Source of the DNA: an uncultured Alphaproteobacteria bacterium
GTDB taxonomy: Bacteria; Pseudomonadota; Alphaproteobacteria; Micropepsales; Micropepsaceae
Length of the DNA stretch: 14,387 bases
NCBI GenBank assembly: GCA_903922545.1
Contig: CAIXUE010000059.1
Location: 1-14,387 of the forward strand
Reading direction: 5' to 3'
Positions 1-6,961 of this stretch are shown one piece after another. The notes under the pieces are model-generated. The model saw only the letters and a program-made list of their open reading frames with translations, was not told the origin of the DNA and made no database searches. The position numbers and the translations under genes are program-made. Position 1 is the first letter of the stretch; every line of letters begins with the position of its first letter.

Positions 1-1443
1 ACGGCCACCGCCGGCGCCGCGCGCCGCCGCCATGGCGGTGGCGCAGCCGCTGGAAAGCGAATCACGGTTCTGCGCCAGACAGCGCTGCGCGCCGCGCGCG
101 CCCTGACCGGCACAGAATTTGGCGATATCGGCGGTACAGGCCTTGGCGATCGCGGCCTGGGCCAGGGCACGGGTTCTGGCGCGGGCGGCATTCTGCGCAT
201 CGGCGGAAGCCTGGGTGAGGTGCTGCTGGCCGGGATTGGGAATGGTGACCTGGGCGCCTTCACGAAGACGATCAGCGCCATCCACCACCACCACATCGCC
301 AGGCTCAAGACCCGAAGCGATGGCGACATTGTCGCCATCCTGGGTGCCCAGCTTCACATCGCGCTGGGTGACGCGCTTGTCGGCGGTCACCAGGAATACA
401 AAGCTGCCATCGGCGCCGCGCTGCACGGCGGCGACCGGAACGACGGTCTGGTTCTGCAGCGTATCAACCAGCAGGCGGATATTGACGAACTGGTTTGGGA
501 ACAGCTTGGAATCGGTGTTGTCGAACAAGGCGCGCAGCTTGACCTGGCCGGTGGTGGTATCGACTTCATTGTCCATCGTCGCCAGCTTGCCGGTAGCGAT
601 CTTGGTTGTCTGGCTGCGGTCATAAGCGTCCGCGCTCAACGTCGCGCCCGACTGGATGCGCGCCTGGATGGGAACGATATTGTCTTCCGGCACGGTGAAC
701 AGCACGGACATGGGCTGCACTTCCGTCACCACCACAATGGTTGATGCGGTGCCGGCCGGCACGTAATTGCCCACATCGGTCTGGTGCAGGCCCACAAGGC
801 CGCTGACCGGCGAAACGATGCGCGTATAGCCCAGATTGATCTGGGCGGTTTCCACATTGGCCCTGTCGGACTGAACCACGCCCATTTCGTTGGCGACTGT
901 GGCGGTCTGGTCATCCACCACCTGCTGGGATTCCGCATTGACCGCCAAAAGCGCCTGGAAGCGTTTCAAATCCCGCTGCGCGCCGGCAAGCGTCGCTTCA
1001 TCCTTGGCCAGCTGACCCTTCACCTGGTCGAGTGTGGCCTGATAGGGCCGCGGATCAATCTCGGCGAGCAGGGCGCCGGCCTTGACCATCTGGCCTTCTG
1101 TGAAATCCAGTTTCAAAAGCACGCCGCTCACTTGCGGATGCACCGACGCGGTGGCCAGCGGCGTCACCGTGCCCAGCGCGTTCAGCGTGACATTGATCGG
1201 CCCTTCCACCGCCGTGGCGACACCCACCGGCTGGGGACCATTGTTGAAGCCCTGGCGCACCGCCGGCTTGGGATAAATCGCCCAGATCAACAGCGCCAGA
1301 ATGCCCAGGCCAAGACCAATAAAAAGCACGCGCGACAGATTGGGATGCGCGCCGCACCAGCGCTTGAAATCGCCCCAGCGCCCTGTGCTGGGCCGGCCGC
1401 CCAGCCCGGAGGGAATATCCTTGTTCGTGCCTTGAATGGTCAT
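1..1443 (-). CDS. RND efflux pump periplasmic adaptor (MdtA-like, HlyD family), 3' end outside window
   Basis: Membrane-fusion protein that would link an inner-membrane RND transporter to an outer-membrane channel. 481 codons are visible and the stop lies beyond the left edge. A cytoplasmic N-terminus of about 33 residues is followed by one membrane anchor (about residues 34-56, LFIGLGLGILALLIWAIY). The MdtA signatures then appear in order: LDFTEGQMVKAGALLAEIDPRPYQ (lipoyl half; quoted in part as GQMVKAG and EIDPRPY), an alpha-helical hairpin, INLGYTRIVSPVSGLVG, VGNYVPAGT, VDTTTGQVKLRA and LFPNQFVNIRLLVD. E. coli MdtA is about 415 residues; this protein is longer because of a C-terminal extension holding cysteines at about residues 436, 444, 455 and 467. 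ATG at 1443 is chosen; a weak GGAAA lies about 8 bases upstream. The gene is transcribed away from the polysaccharide operon. The pump gene is expected further left but is not seen. Family assignment is firm; the substrate is unknown. Confidence 0.9.
   Translation of the reverse strand, partial: MTIQGTNKDIPSGLGGRPSTGRWGDFKRWCGAHPNLSRVLFIGLGLGILALLIWAIYPKPAVRQGFNNGPQPVGVATAVEGPINVTLNALGTVTPLATASVHPQVSGVLLKLDFTEGQMVKAGALLAEIDPRPYQATLDQVKGQLAKDEATLAGAQRDLKRFQALLAVNAESQQVVDDQTATVANEMGVVQSDRANVETAQINLGYTRIVSPVSGLVGLHQTDVGNYVPAGTASTIVVVTEVQPMSVLFTVPEDNIVPIQARIQSGATLSADAYDRSQTTKIATGKLATMDNEVDTTTGQVKLRALFDNTDSKLFPNQFVNIRLLVDTLQNQTVVPVAAVQRGADGSFVFLVTADKRVTQRDVKLGTQDGDNVAIASGLEPGDVVVVDGADRLREGAQVTIPNPGQQHLTQASADAQNAARARTRALAQAAIAKACTADIAKFCAGQGARGAQRCLAQNRDSLSSGCATAMAAARGAGGGR
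34..138 (-). other. Cysteine-rich GLG1-type repeat encoded at the C-terminus of the adaptor
   Basis: The encoded segment reads CTADIAKFC, then about ten residues, then RCLAQNRDSLSSGCATAM. The spacing C-x7-C-x10-C-x11-C and the pattern C..DI..FC...CL.....LS..C match the cysteine-rich repeat known from Golgi protein GLG1 (Pfam Cys_rich_FGFR), which also occurs in small secreted proteobacterial proteins. The repeat follows an Ala/Arg/Gln-rich linker and is followed by an Ala/Gly-rich tail running off the window. It would lie in the periplasm, where the four cysteines could form two disulfides. I recognised it by pattern only; its function is unknown. Confidence 0.7.
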
Positions 1444-1480
1444 CTTGCTTTTCCGTTTCCCAATACACGTCAGACTGAAC

Positions 1481-1494
1481 AGACGAAAACGTCT
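1481..1494. promoter_or_regulatory. Small palindrome upstream of the efflux adaptor, candidate operator
   Basis: AGACG-AAAA-CGTCT is a 5-bp inverted repeat around a 4-base spacer, 38-51 bases upstream of the adaptor ATG and next to a minus-strand TATAAA. Many RND adaptor genes are repressed by TetR- or MarR-type regulators binding such short palindromes near the promoter. No regulator gene is seen in the window, so the binding protein is unknown and the palindrome could be chance. Confidence 0.3.
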
Positions 1495-1822
1495 TTTATA
1501 GGCCGGCGGCAACTCCGCCCTTCAGGTTTGCGCGAACGCCAATGCTTACGCCAGTTGCGTGTGTCCGATATCAGCCTGTTTCCGCCTAAATTTGTCGAAA
1601 GTGTCGTCAGACCGTTGCCCCGGCGTTAGCCGCCGGATCGTCACGCTTTCGTCGCGGTTCAAGGCATTACGTACGATTCACAAATTCGTTCATTGGCCGC
1701 GGCAGAACTGGTGTTCTTTCCTTCTGGCGGCCTCGAACCTTCGGCTGCCGGCAGGCCTTAAGTGAGGGCCAGTTACGCCGGTTTAATCCGTTTCCGGCGG
1801 GCCGGCCATCCTGACCTGAAAC

Positions 1823-1908
1823 GGGACCGAAAGGTCTCAAAACCCCAAAATCCCGGCTTTCCCGTGCCAAAAAGGGGCGAAAAACCCCGCTTTTGCTGGT
1901 CCGGGACC
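1823..1908 (+). promoter_or_regulatory. Structured leader upstream of the polysaccharide operon (candidate)
   Basis: Read as RNA, 1823-1838 folds as GGGACC-GAAA-GGTCTC, six pairs (one G-U) closed by a GNRA tetraloop. A second hairpin at 1870-1894 pairs AAAAGGGG with CCCC-GC-TTTT around a seven-base loop. The odd palindrome GGTCC-G-GGACC follows at 1898-1908. GGACC at 1824-1828 could pair either with the nearby GGTCT or with GGTCC at 1898-1902, and GGGG at 1874-1877 could pair with CCCC at 1843-1846 or at 1885-1888, so the pairings are mutually exclusive. This is inference from base pairing by eye; no known riboswitch is recognised. Confidence 0.3.
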
Positions 1909-1946
1909 TGCAACTCCCCGTCTGAGGCCCTAGCCCCAGGCGAAAT

Positions 1947-2618
1947 GTGAGCGTTCAGGATTCCTCCGATCCGGTCATGAAGGCGGTCTTTCCCGCCCTG
2001 GATGGCTTTGGCCTGTCCCTGGCGCCCGATGGCCTTGCCGCCAAGCGGCTGCTCGACATCACCGTCGCCCTGGTTGCCATCCTTTTGTGCCTGCCGGTTT
2101 TCGCTTTTGTGACGCTTGCCATCCTCGCGGATTCCCGTGGACCGGTGCTGTTCCGCCAGCGCCGCGCCGGCGAAGGCGGCAAGCTGTTCGGCATCTACAA
2201 ATTCCGCAGCATGCATGTGCTGGAAGACGGCACCGATGTGGTGCAGGCGATCAAGGGCGATGCCCGCATCACCCGCGTGGGACGTTTCCTGCGCGCCTCC
2301 AGCCTTGACGAGCTGCCGCAGCTTTTCAACGTCTTGTCCGGCGAGATGTCGCTGGTGGGCCCGCGCCCCCACGCCCTGGCGCATGACGATTTTTATGCCG
2401 AGCGCATTGCCAACTATCGCGTGCGCCAGCTGGTCAAGCCGGGCATCACCGGCTGGGCCCAGGTGCATGGCGCGCGCGGCGCGACCACCGAACTTTCCGA
2501 CATGCAATGGCGCATCGATCTGGACGCCTGGTATGTCACCCATGAGAATATCTGGCTTGATCTTCTCATTCTCGCACGCACGCCGCTGGAAGTGCTTCGC
2601 CAACGGAATGCGGTGTGA
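1947..2618 (+). CDS. Polyprenyl-phosphate phosphoglycosyl transferase (bacterial sugar transferase)
   Basis: Initiating enzyme of lipid-linked polysaccharide synthesis: moves a sugar-1-phosphate from a UDP-sugar to undecaprenyl phosphate at the cytoplasmic membrane face. The protein (223 residues) is the short monotopic type with only the catalytic domain, like PglC or the C-terminal half of WcaJ. Visible are the KRLLDI start of the domain, one hydrophobic re-entrant segment (about 40-60), FRQRRAG, the KFRSM motif (85-89), the catalytic Asp-Glu dyad in SSLDELPQLFNV (D121, E122), SLVGPRP (135-141) and KPGITGWAQV. A GTG start at 1947 has AGG six bases upstream (1938-1940). ATG at 1977 is an alternative that would remove ten residues without touching the domain. 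It is the first gene of the operon, and its TGA overlaps the next ATG. The donor sugar cannot be read from sequence. Confidence 0.93.
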   Translation: MSVQDSSDPVMKAVFPALDGFGLSLAPDGLAAKRLLDITVALVAILLCLPVFAFVTLAILADSRGPVLFRQRRAGEGGKLFGIYKFRSMHVLEDGTDVVQAIKGDARITRVGRFLRASSLDELPQLFNVLSGEMSLVGPRPHALAHDDFYAERIANYRVRQLVKPGITGWAQVHGARGATTELSDMQWRIDLDAWYVTHENIWLDLLILARTPLEVLRQRNAV

Positions 2619-3478
2619 TGAGTATTCCCACCGCTTTTGAAAATCATGCAATGCCCACAGAGCCCGCCAATGATACCTATGGCGAAGTGCGCGTGGGAGG
2701 CCTTGTGACCGCCTGTCTTGGCCGCCAGTCCCTGGCCCAGCGGATGCTGGCCGATTGCCTTGACGCGCGCGCTGCCGGTGCTGAGCCCAAACTGGTTTTC
2801 GCCAACAATGGCCATGCCATGGCCCTGGCGGCGCAAGACGAAAATTTCCGCGCGGCGTTCGCCAAGGCCGACATTGTTCATGCCGATGGCCAGGCGGCGG
2901 TGTTCGCCTCGCGGCTGCTGACAGCTGCGCCCATCCCCGAACGCAGCGCCACCACCGATTTCATCCATGACGCCGCGGCCCTGGCGGCAGAGGAAGGTCT
3001 GCGCTTTTTCCTGCTGGGCGCCACCGAGGAAGCCAATGCCAAAGCGGCGGACATGCTCAGGGCCCGTCATCCGGGCTTGCAGATTGTCGGCCGCCACCAC
3101 GGCTATTTTTCGCAAAACGACGAAGACGATCTCTGCGATGCGATTAATCTCACCAAACCTGATGTGATCTGGGTCGGCCTGTCGGTGCCGCTGGAATATG
3201 AATTTGCCGCGCGCAACAAGGCGCGTCTGCGCGCCGGCTGGCTGGTGACCTGCGGCGGCTGTTTCAATTTCATTACCGGCGCCTATAGCCGCGCGCCTGT
3301 ATGGATGCAGCAGGCCGGTCTGGAATGGCTTCATCGTCTGGCGCGCGATCCCAAAAGGCTGTTCTGGCGGTATCTCACCACCAATCCGCTTGCGATTTTT
3401 TTACTTTTGACGCGCACAAATTCGCTGCCCGCTCAAACGCCTGCGCGCCCGCAGGCACCGCTTGCCGCCGCGGCGTAA
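2618..3478 (+). CDS. WecG/TagA/CpsF family glycosyltransferase (GT26)
   Basis: Adds the second sugar to the lipid-linked primer, as ManNAc or ManNAcA transferases TagA and WecG do, probably at the inner membrane face. About 286 residues. Family landmarks in order: FANNGHAMALA (60-71), ADGQAAVFASRL with the putative catalytic Asp (about D90), PERSATTDF, FFLLGATEEANAKAA, PDVIWVGLSVPLEYEF (family form VGLG.PKQE), CGGCFNFITGAYSRAP and GLEWLHRLARDPKRLFWRYL at the C-terminal membrane-binding end. A Pro/Ala-rich tail follows. The ATG at 2618 overlaps the preceding stop by one base (TGATG), implying translational coupling; ATG at 2651 is a possible later start. HfsJ of the Caulobacter holdfast pathway belongs to the same family. 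The exact sugar is unknown. Confidence 0.92.
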   Translation: MSIPTAFENHAMPTEPANDTYGEVRVGGLVTACLGRQSLAQRMLADCLDARAAGAEPKLVFANNGHAMALAAQDENFRAAFAKADIVHADGQAAVFASRLLTAAPIPERSATTDFIHDAAALAAEEGLRFFLLGATEEANAKAADMLRARHPGLQIVGRHHGYFSQNDEDDLCDAINLTKPDVIWVGLSVPLEYEFAARNKARLRAGWLVTCGGCFNFITGAYSRAPVWMQQAGLEWLHRLARDPKRLFWRYLTTNPLAIFLLLTRTNSLPAQTPARPQAPLAAAA

Positions 3479-3481
3479 GGA
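3477..3481 (+). promoter_or_regulatory. Ribosome binding site of the flippase gene
   Basis: AAGGA lies six bases before the ATG at 3488 and overlaps the TAA of the upstream glycosyltransferase gene. It supports this start for the flippase. Confidence 0.7.
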
Positions 3482-3487
3482 CGATTT

Positions 3488-4774
3488 ATGTCCCTATCCC
3501 TGGACGCTGATCTTGTCGCAGAACCCAGGCTGAAAGCATTCTGGGCCACGGCCTGGCGCTATGTGGTATCTGCCGCAGGTCCCGTGGCCACATCCGGCGC
3601 GCATTTCCTGGCTTCGCTGCTTTTGGTGCGCAATCTGGCGGCGGCCAGTTTCGGGCTCTTTTCTTTCGTCCTGGTGATCGTGCCTTTTGCCATGAGCATG
3701 ACCGCGTCACTGCTGGTCATCCCCGTCACCCGCGCCCTTGGGCAGCCGGAGCATGAACGCCGGACGGTGGTGAACAATTGCCTGAAAATGAATCTGCTGC
3801 TGACCGGCGGCGCAATGCTTTGCGTCTTCGCGCTGCTTTCGATCGCCCATGCCGCGCCGCTGCCCGCCCTGCTCTTGGGCCTGTTCGGCGGCGCTTTCAC
3901 TTTCCGCTGGTTTGGCCGCTGCTATGCTTTTGTCGATGGCCGGGTAAAGAGCGCGGTCGCTTCTGACCTTATATATGCTGCCGCCCTGATCCTGGGCCTG
4001 GGCGTCTTGGCGCTGGCATCACACGTCACTCTCACCGGCGGCGCTATCGCGCTGCTGTCGGCATCGCTGGTAAGCCTGATGCCCCTGGGCAAACAATTTT
4101 TCGCCGATCATTATGCCGCGCTCTTTTCCGGCAGCATCAGTGGCTATCGCGCCATCTTCCGCGACACGACGCGCTGGTCGCTGCTGGGCGTGGTGTTCAC
4201 CGAACTCACCGCCAACGCCCATGCCTATCTGGTCACGTTCATCGCCGGTCCCGGGCCCTTCGCGCTTCTGGCGCTGGGCATGCTGTTGATGCGGCCCGCC
4301 TCGCTGGTGCAAAGCGCCCTGCCCGACCTGGAACGCCCGGTGATGACGCGCCAGATCGCCGCCCGCAATTGGCGTGGACTCAGCCGTACCGCGCGCGAAT
4401 TCGGCTTGGGCCTGCTGGCGGTGCTTGCGGCCACCTTGTTGCTGGATGTGGGGCTTCTGACCTGGTTTCCGCATCTGGTGTTGAAACGCGGTTATGATTT
4501 GCATGACGTGGCTGTTGTCACCGCGATCTCTGCGCTCATCATGGCCGTGCGCGCCTTGCGCGCGCCGTTGGCGGTGATATTGCAGGCGGCAGGCGCCTTC
4601 AAGGAAATGGCCGGCATCGGCATCAAATCCAGCAGCGTCTCGCTGCTTTCCACTTTGGCGCTGCTGATGCTTTTCGGGCCGGTCGCCTCGCTGGGCGGCG
4701 TGCTGCTCGGCGAATTGATGATCCTGGGTTATTGCCGCGTGCTGGTGACAGCGTGGGAGGCCAAACGTGGCTGA
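3488..4774 (+). CDS. Wzx-like lipid-linked oligosaccharide flippase
   Basis: Very hydrophobic 428-residue protein with roughly 12 predicted membrane segments, the size and character of Wzx/MATE-like polysaccharide flippases. It would move the undecaprenyl-linked repeat unit from cytoplasm to periplasm. The N-terminal part shows the typical RYVVSAAGPVATSGAHFLAS helix followed by LLVRNLAAASFGLFSF, which resembles the early G..F......L...LG....G.... pattern of the family; such proteins are poorly conserved, so the call also rests on context. It sits between glycosyltransferase genes and upstream of the polymerase. The start at 3488 is supported by an AAGGA site. The last eight bases overlap the next gene. 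Another multi-pass polysaccharide membrane protein is the only realistic alternative. Confidence 0.85.
   Translation: MSLSLDADLVAEPRLKAFWATAWRYVVSAAGPVATSGAHFLASLLLVRNLAAASFGLFSFVLVIVPFAMSMTASLLVIPVTRALGQPEHERRTVVNNCLKMNLLLTGGAMLCVFALLSIAHAAPLPALLLGLFGGAFTFRWFGRCYAFVDGRVKSAVASDLIYAAALILGLGVLALASHVTLTGGAIALLSASLVSLMPLGKQFFADHYAALFSGSISGYRAIFRDTTRWSLLGVVFTELTANAHAYLVTFIAGPGPFALLALGMLLMRPASLVQSALPDLERPVMTRQIAARNWRGLSRTAREFGLGLLAVLAATLLLDVGLLTWFPHLVLKRGYDLHDVAVVTAISALIMAVRALRAPLAVILQAAGAFKEMAGIGIKSSSVSLLSTLALLMLFGPVASLGGVLLGELMILGYCRVLVTAWEAKRG
4755..4760 (+). promoter_or_regulatory. Ribosome binding site fixing a GTG start
   Basis: GGGAGG sits six bases upstream of GTG at 4767, inside the 3' end of the flippase gene. 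It decides the GTG start of the following glycosyltransferase, whose first residues (AERVIIAIPTFRRP) are already the GT2 core. Confidence 0.8.
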
Positions 4775-5669
4775 GCGCGTCATCATCGCCATCCCCACAT
4801 TCCGCCGGCCCAAAAACCTTCAGCGCCTGCTCGAAGCATTGGCGCGGCTTGAAACCCAGGCCGATATCGCCGTGCTGGTGGCTGACAACGATGCCGAAGG
4901 CCAGGAAGGCTTGAAGCTCTGCGCCAAGATCGCGCCCGGCTATCGCTGGCCGCTTCAGGCGGTGGTGGCGCACGAACGCGGCATCGCCCAGGTACGCAAC
5001 ACACTGGTCGCGCAAGCGTTGAAAGATGAAAAAGCGTCCTTCATCGCCATGATCGATGACGACGAATGGCCGGATCCGCGCTGGATTGAGGAATTTCTCG
5101 CCGCCCAACGCGCCACCCATGCCGATGCCCTGCAAGGCTCCATCCTGTTCGGCGACAAAAGCGGTGCCACGCCCGATATTCGCCGCGCCACCGGCCCCAC
5201 CCAAATGCTGCAGGGGGCGGGCAACCTCTTTCTTTCGCGCGCCCGGCTGGCCGCCATGACACCGCCCTGGTTCGATCCCGCCTTTGCCCTGACCGGCGGC
5301 GAAGACCGCGATTTTTTCCTGCGCCTGAAATCCGAAGGCGCCCGCTTTGCCTGGGCCGATGCCGCCCGCGCCTACGGCGAAGTGCCGGTCAGCCGGGCCA
5401 ATCTGAGCTGGGCCCTCAAGCGCGCCTATTCCATCGGCAATTCCGACATGCGGGTGCTGCTCAAGCACCGTCCCGGCGCGGCAACCTGCGCCCGCGAAGC
5501 CTTGAAAATCGCGGGCGCGCTCTTGTTGTCGCTGCCGCTGGCGGTCATTCTCGCAGCCAGCCCGAATCACAGGCTGGCTCCCCTGACCAAAATCTTCCGG
5601 GCTGCGGGTAAAGCCGCCGCGATGGCGGGCCGGCGCTACAACGAGTATGCCGTGGTCCATGGCGAATGA
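4767..5669 (+). CDS. Family 2 glycosyltransferase, ExoM-like
   Basis: Inverting GT-A fold glycosyltransferase adding a sugar to the growing lipid-linked unit. The 300-residue protein opens with VIIAIPTFRRP, the ExoM-type form of the GT2 N-terminus, then VADNDAEG (about 38-45), ERGIAQVRN (70-78), the metal- and nucleotide-binding acidic motif IDDDEWP (96-102), GAGNLFLSR and GGEDRDFFLRL with the putative catalytic acidic pair (E179, D180). A hydrophobic stretch near residues 246-263 suggests C-terminal membrane association. It starts with GTG, overlaps the flippase gene by eight bases and overlaps the polymerase gene at its own end. Family is sure; donor and acceptor are unknown. Confidence 0.92.
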   Translation: MAERVIIAIPTFRRPKNLQRLLEALARLETQADIAVLVADNDAEGQEGLKLCAKIAPGYRWPLQAVVAHERGIAQVRNTLVAQALKDEKASFIAMIDDDEWPDPRWIEEFLAAQRATHADALQGSILFGDKSGATPDIRRATGPTQMLQGAGNLFLSRARLAAMTPPWFDPAFALTGGEDRDFFLRLKSEGARFAWADAARAYGEVPVSRANLSWALKRAYSIGNSDMRVLLKHRPGAATCAREALKIAGALLLSLPLAVILAASPNHRLAPLTKIFRAAGKAAAMAGRRYNEYAVVHGE

Positions 5670-6951
5670 GACTTTTGCCGTAAATTTTATCGCTCCGCCC
5701 AGGGTGGAACGCACCACACTCGCTTCCATCGCTTTTTTCGGCCTGCTGCTGCTGGTCTTTGTCGGCTTCCAGCCTTTCACGCCGCCGCCGCCAGGGGTCG
5801 CCTCCGCCGCCACGTCGGGCGAAGGCGATATCAGCCGGCAGATCTGTTACCTGCTGGTGTTCGGCCTGGTCATCATCACCGCCTTGCAACGCCGCGGGCT
5901 GGGCGCGCTGCGCGCCCTGCCGCCGCTTCTACTGCTGCTTGAAATATGGTGCATGTCCAGCGCCTTGTGGGCCGATGTGCAAGGCATCGCCTTCCGCCGT
6001 GCCGTGCTGGAAGCACTGCTGAGCTTTTGCGTGCTGCTCAGCGTCGATACGCTGGGGCCTGAGCGCGCCTTTCGCTACTGGCGGATCACGCTGGCCATCA
6101 TCCTGGCGGTGAACTGGATTTCCATTCCCCTGATACGCACGGCGGTGCATCTGCCCGGTGAAATCGATCCCAGCCTGGTGGGCGACTGGCGCGGGCTTTA
6201 CGGACAGAAGAACGCGACCGGCGCGGTCTGCGCCATCACCGCGCTCCTGTTCCTGTTCAGCCGCAATGGAAAATACAACTGGATCGGCTGGCTGGTGACG
6301 GCGGCGGCGCTTGGCTTTCTGGTCATGACCCGCTCGAAAACCTCCATGGCACTTCTGCCGGTGGCGCTGATGGCGGGCATCGCTTATGGCGTCTCATGGC
6401 GCGATGGCCTTAGCCGCGCGGTATTTGCGGTCTTCGCGCTGCTATTGATTTTGGCTTTGGGCGCTGTCGCGCTTTCCTATTCCGATGCGATTGCGCATAT
6501 TCTGGAAGATCCCACCGAATTTACCGGACGCGCTGAAATCTGGCAGGCCTATCTGGCCTATGCGCGGGACCATGCCTGGCTGGGCGCAGGCTTTGGCACC
6601 CTGACCGACACGGGCGTGCAGTCGCCGGTGCACAATTACGTCCTGTCGAGTTGGGTGGAAGCCATCGGTAACAGCCACAATGGCTACCTGCAGGTGCTGG
6701 TCACATTGGGCGGCGTGGGGCTGGCGCTGGCGATCCTGGCCCTGGTGATCGATCCCCTGGCGCGCTTCTGGCCCCTCTCCTACCACCAGCCCGCCTTGCG
6801 CGCGCTTTTGTTCGCGCTGTTTATCTTTTTCCTGTTGCACAATTTCATGGAAGCCGACCTTCTGGACCGCGACAGCCCGGTTTGGTTCTGCGTCCTGATG
6901 GTTATCGGCTCGCTGCGGAACCCTGATAAATCATTAACTTTGGCGCCGTAA
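5659..6951 (+). CDS. O-antigen ligase/Wzy-type polysaccharide polymerase, ExoQ-like
   Basis: Multi-pass inner-membrane protein expected to polymerise flipped repeat units in the periplasm. About 430 residues with around 10-12 hydrophobic segments. Landmarks of the Wzy_C/ExoQ family: the GLYGQKNATG loop (from about residue 179), MTRSKTSMALLP, FTGRAEIWQAYLAYA, WLGAGFGT, and the large periplasmic-loop motif IGNSHNGYLQVLVTLGGVG (H340), followed by the last membrane helices and HNFMEADLL. ATG at 5659 gives an 11-base overlap with the upstream gene; ATG at 5647 is also open and would add four residues. Neither has a strong ribosome binding site, so coupling to the upstream gene is likely. A ligase rather than a polymerase is possible from the family alone, but the operon favours a polymerase. 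Confidence 0.9.
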   Translation: MANETFAVNFIAPPRVERTTLASIAFFGLLLLVFVGFQPFTPPPPGVASAATSGEGDISRQICYLLVFGLVIITALQRRGLGALRALPPLLLLLEIWCMSSALWADVQGIAFRRAVLEALLSFCVLLSVDTLGPERAFRYWRITLAIILAVNWISIPLIRTAVHLPGEIDPSLVGDWRGLYGQKNATGAVCAITALLFLFSRNGKYNWIGWLVTAAALGFLVMTRSKTSMALLPVALMAGIAYGVSWRDGLSRAVFAVFALLLILALGAVALSYSDAIAHILEDPTEFTGRAEIWQAYLAYARDHAWLGAGFGTLTDTGVQSPVHNYVLSSWVEAIGNSHNGYLQVLVTLGGVGLALAILALVIDPLARFWPLSYHQPALRALLFALFIFFLLHNFMEADLLDRDSPVWFCVLMVIGSLRNPDKSLTLAP

Positions 6952-6961
6952 GATCGGCGGT

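Larger units (their letters stand above)
1444..1946. promoter_or_regulatory. Divergent intergenic region between efflux adaptor and polysaccharide operon
   Basis: This 503-base gap separates two divergently transcribed units, so it must hold the promoter of each. I see no believable gene in it: the open frames crossing it are extensions of antisense shadows. It contains several inverted repeats, listed separately (1481-1494 and 1823-1908), plus small ones at 1505-1519 (GGCGG/CCGCC) and 1621-1635 (CGGCG/CGCCG). I could not identify a convincing sigma-70 -35/-10 pair on either strand; a TATAAA reads on the minus strand at 1495-1500. An in-frame TGA at 1923-1925 limits any upstream extension of the first polysaccharide gene. 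Confidence 0.6.

Noticed and set aside
1..60. Low-complexity GCCGCC run at the left edge, possibly a sequencing artefact
   Set aside because: It stays in frame with the adaptor and encodes the expected Ala/Gly tail after the last cysteine, so nothing demands an error.
784..1629. 281-codon plus-strand open frame opposite the efflux adaptor start and into the intergenic region
   Set aside because: His/Arg/Gln-rich translation typical of the antisense of a real gene; the minus strand encodes an MdtA-like protein over the same bases.
1773..3334. Two overlapping minus-strand open frames of about 290-310 codons opposite the sugar transferase and WecG genes
   Set aside because: Both overlap strongly supported plus-strand genes, overlap each other and show no domain pattern; they result from G/C-biased third codon positions.
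4623..5813. 396-codon open frame on the minus strand opposite the first GT2 gene
   Set aside because: It is a mirror of a real GT2 gene in high-GC DNA. Its translation is low-complexity Gly/Ala/Arg/Gln-rich without recognisable motifs, while the plus strand carries clear family motifs.
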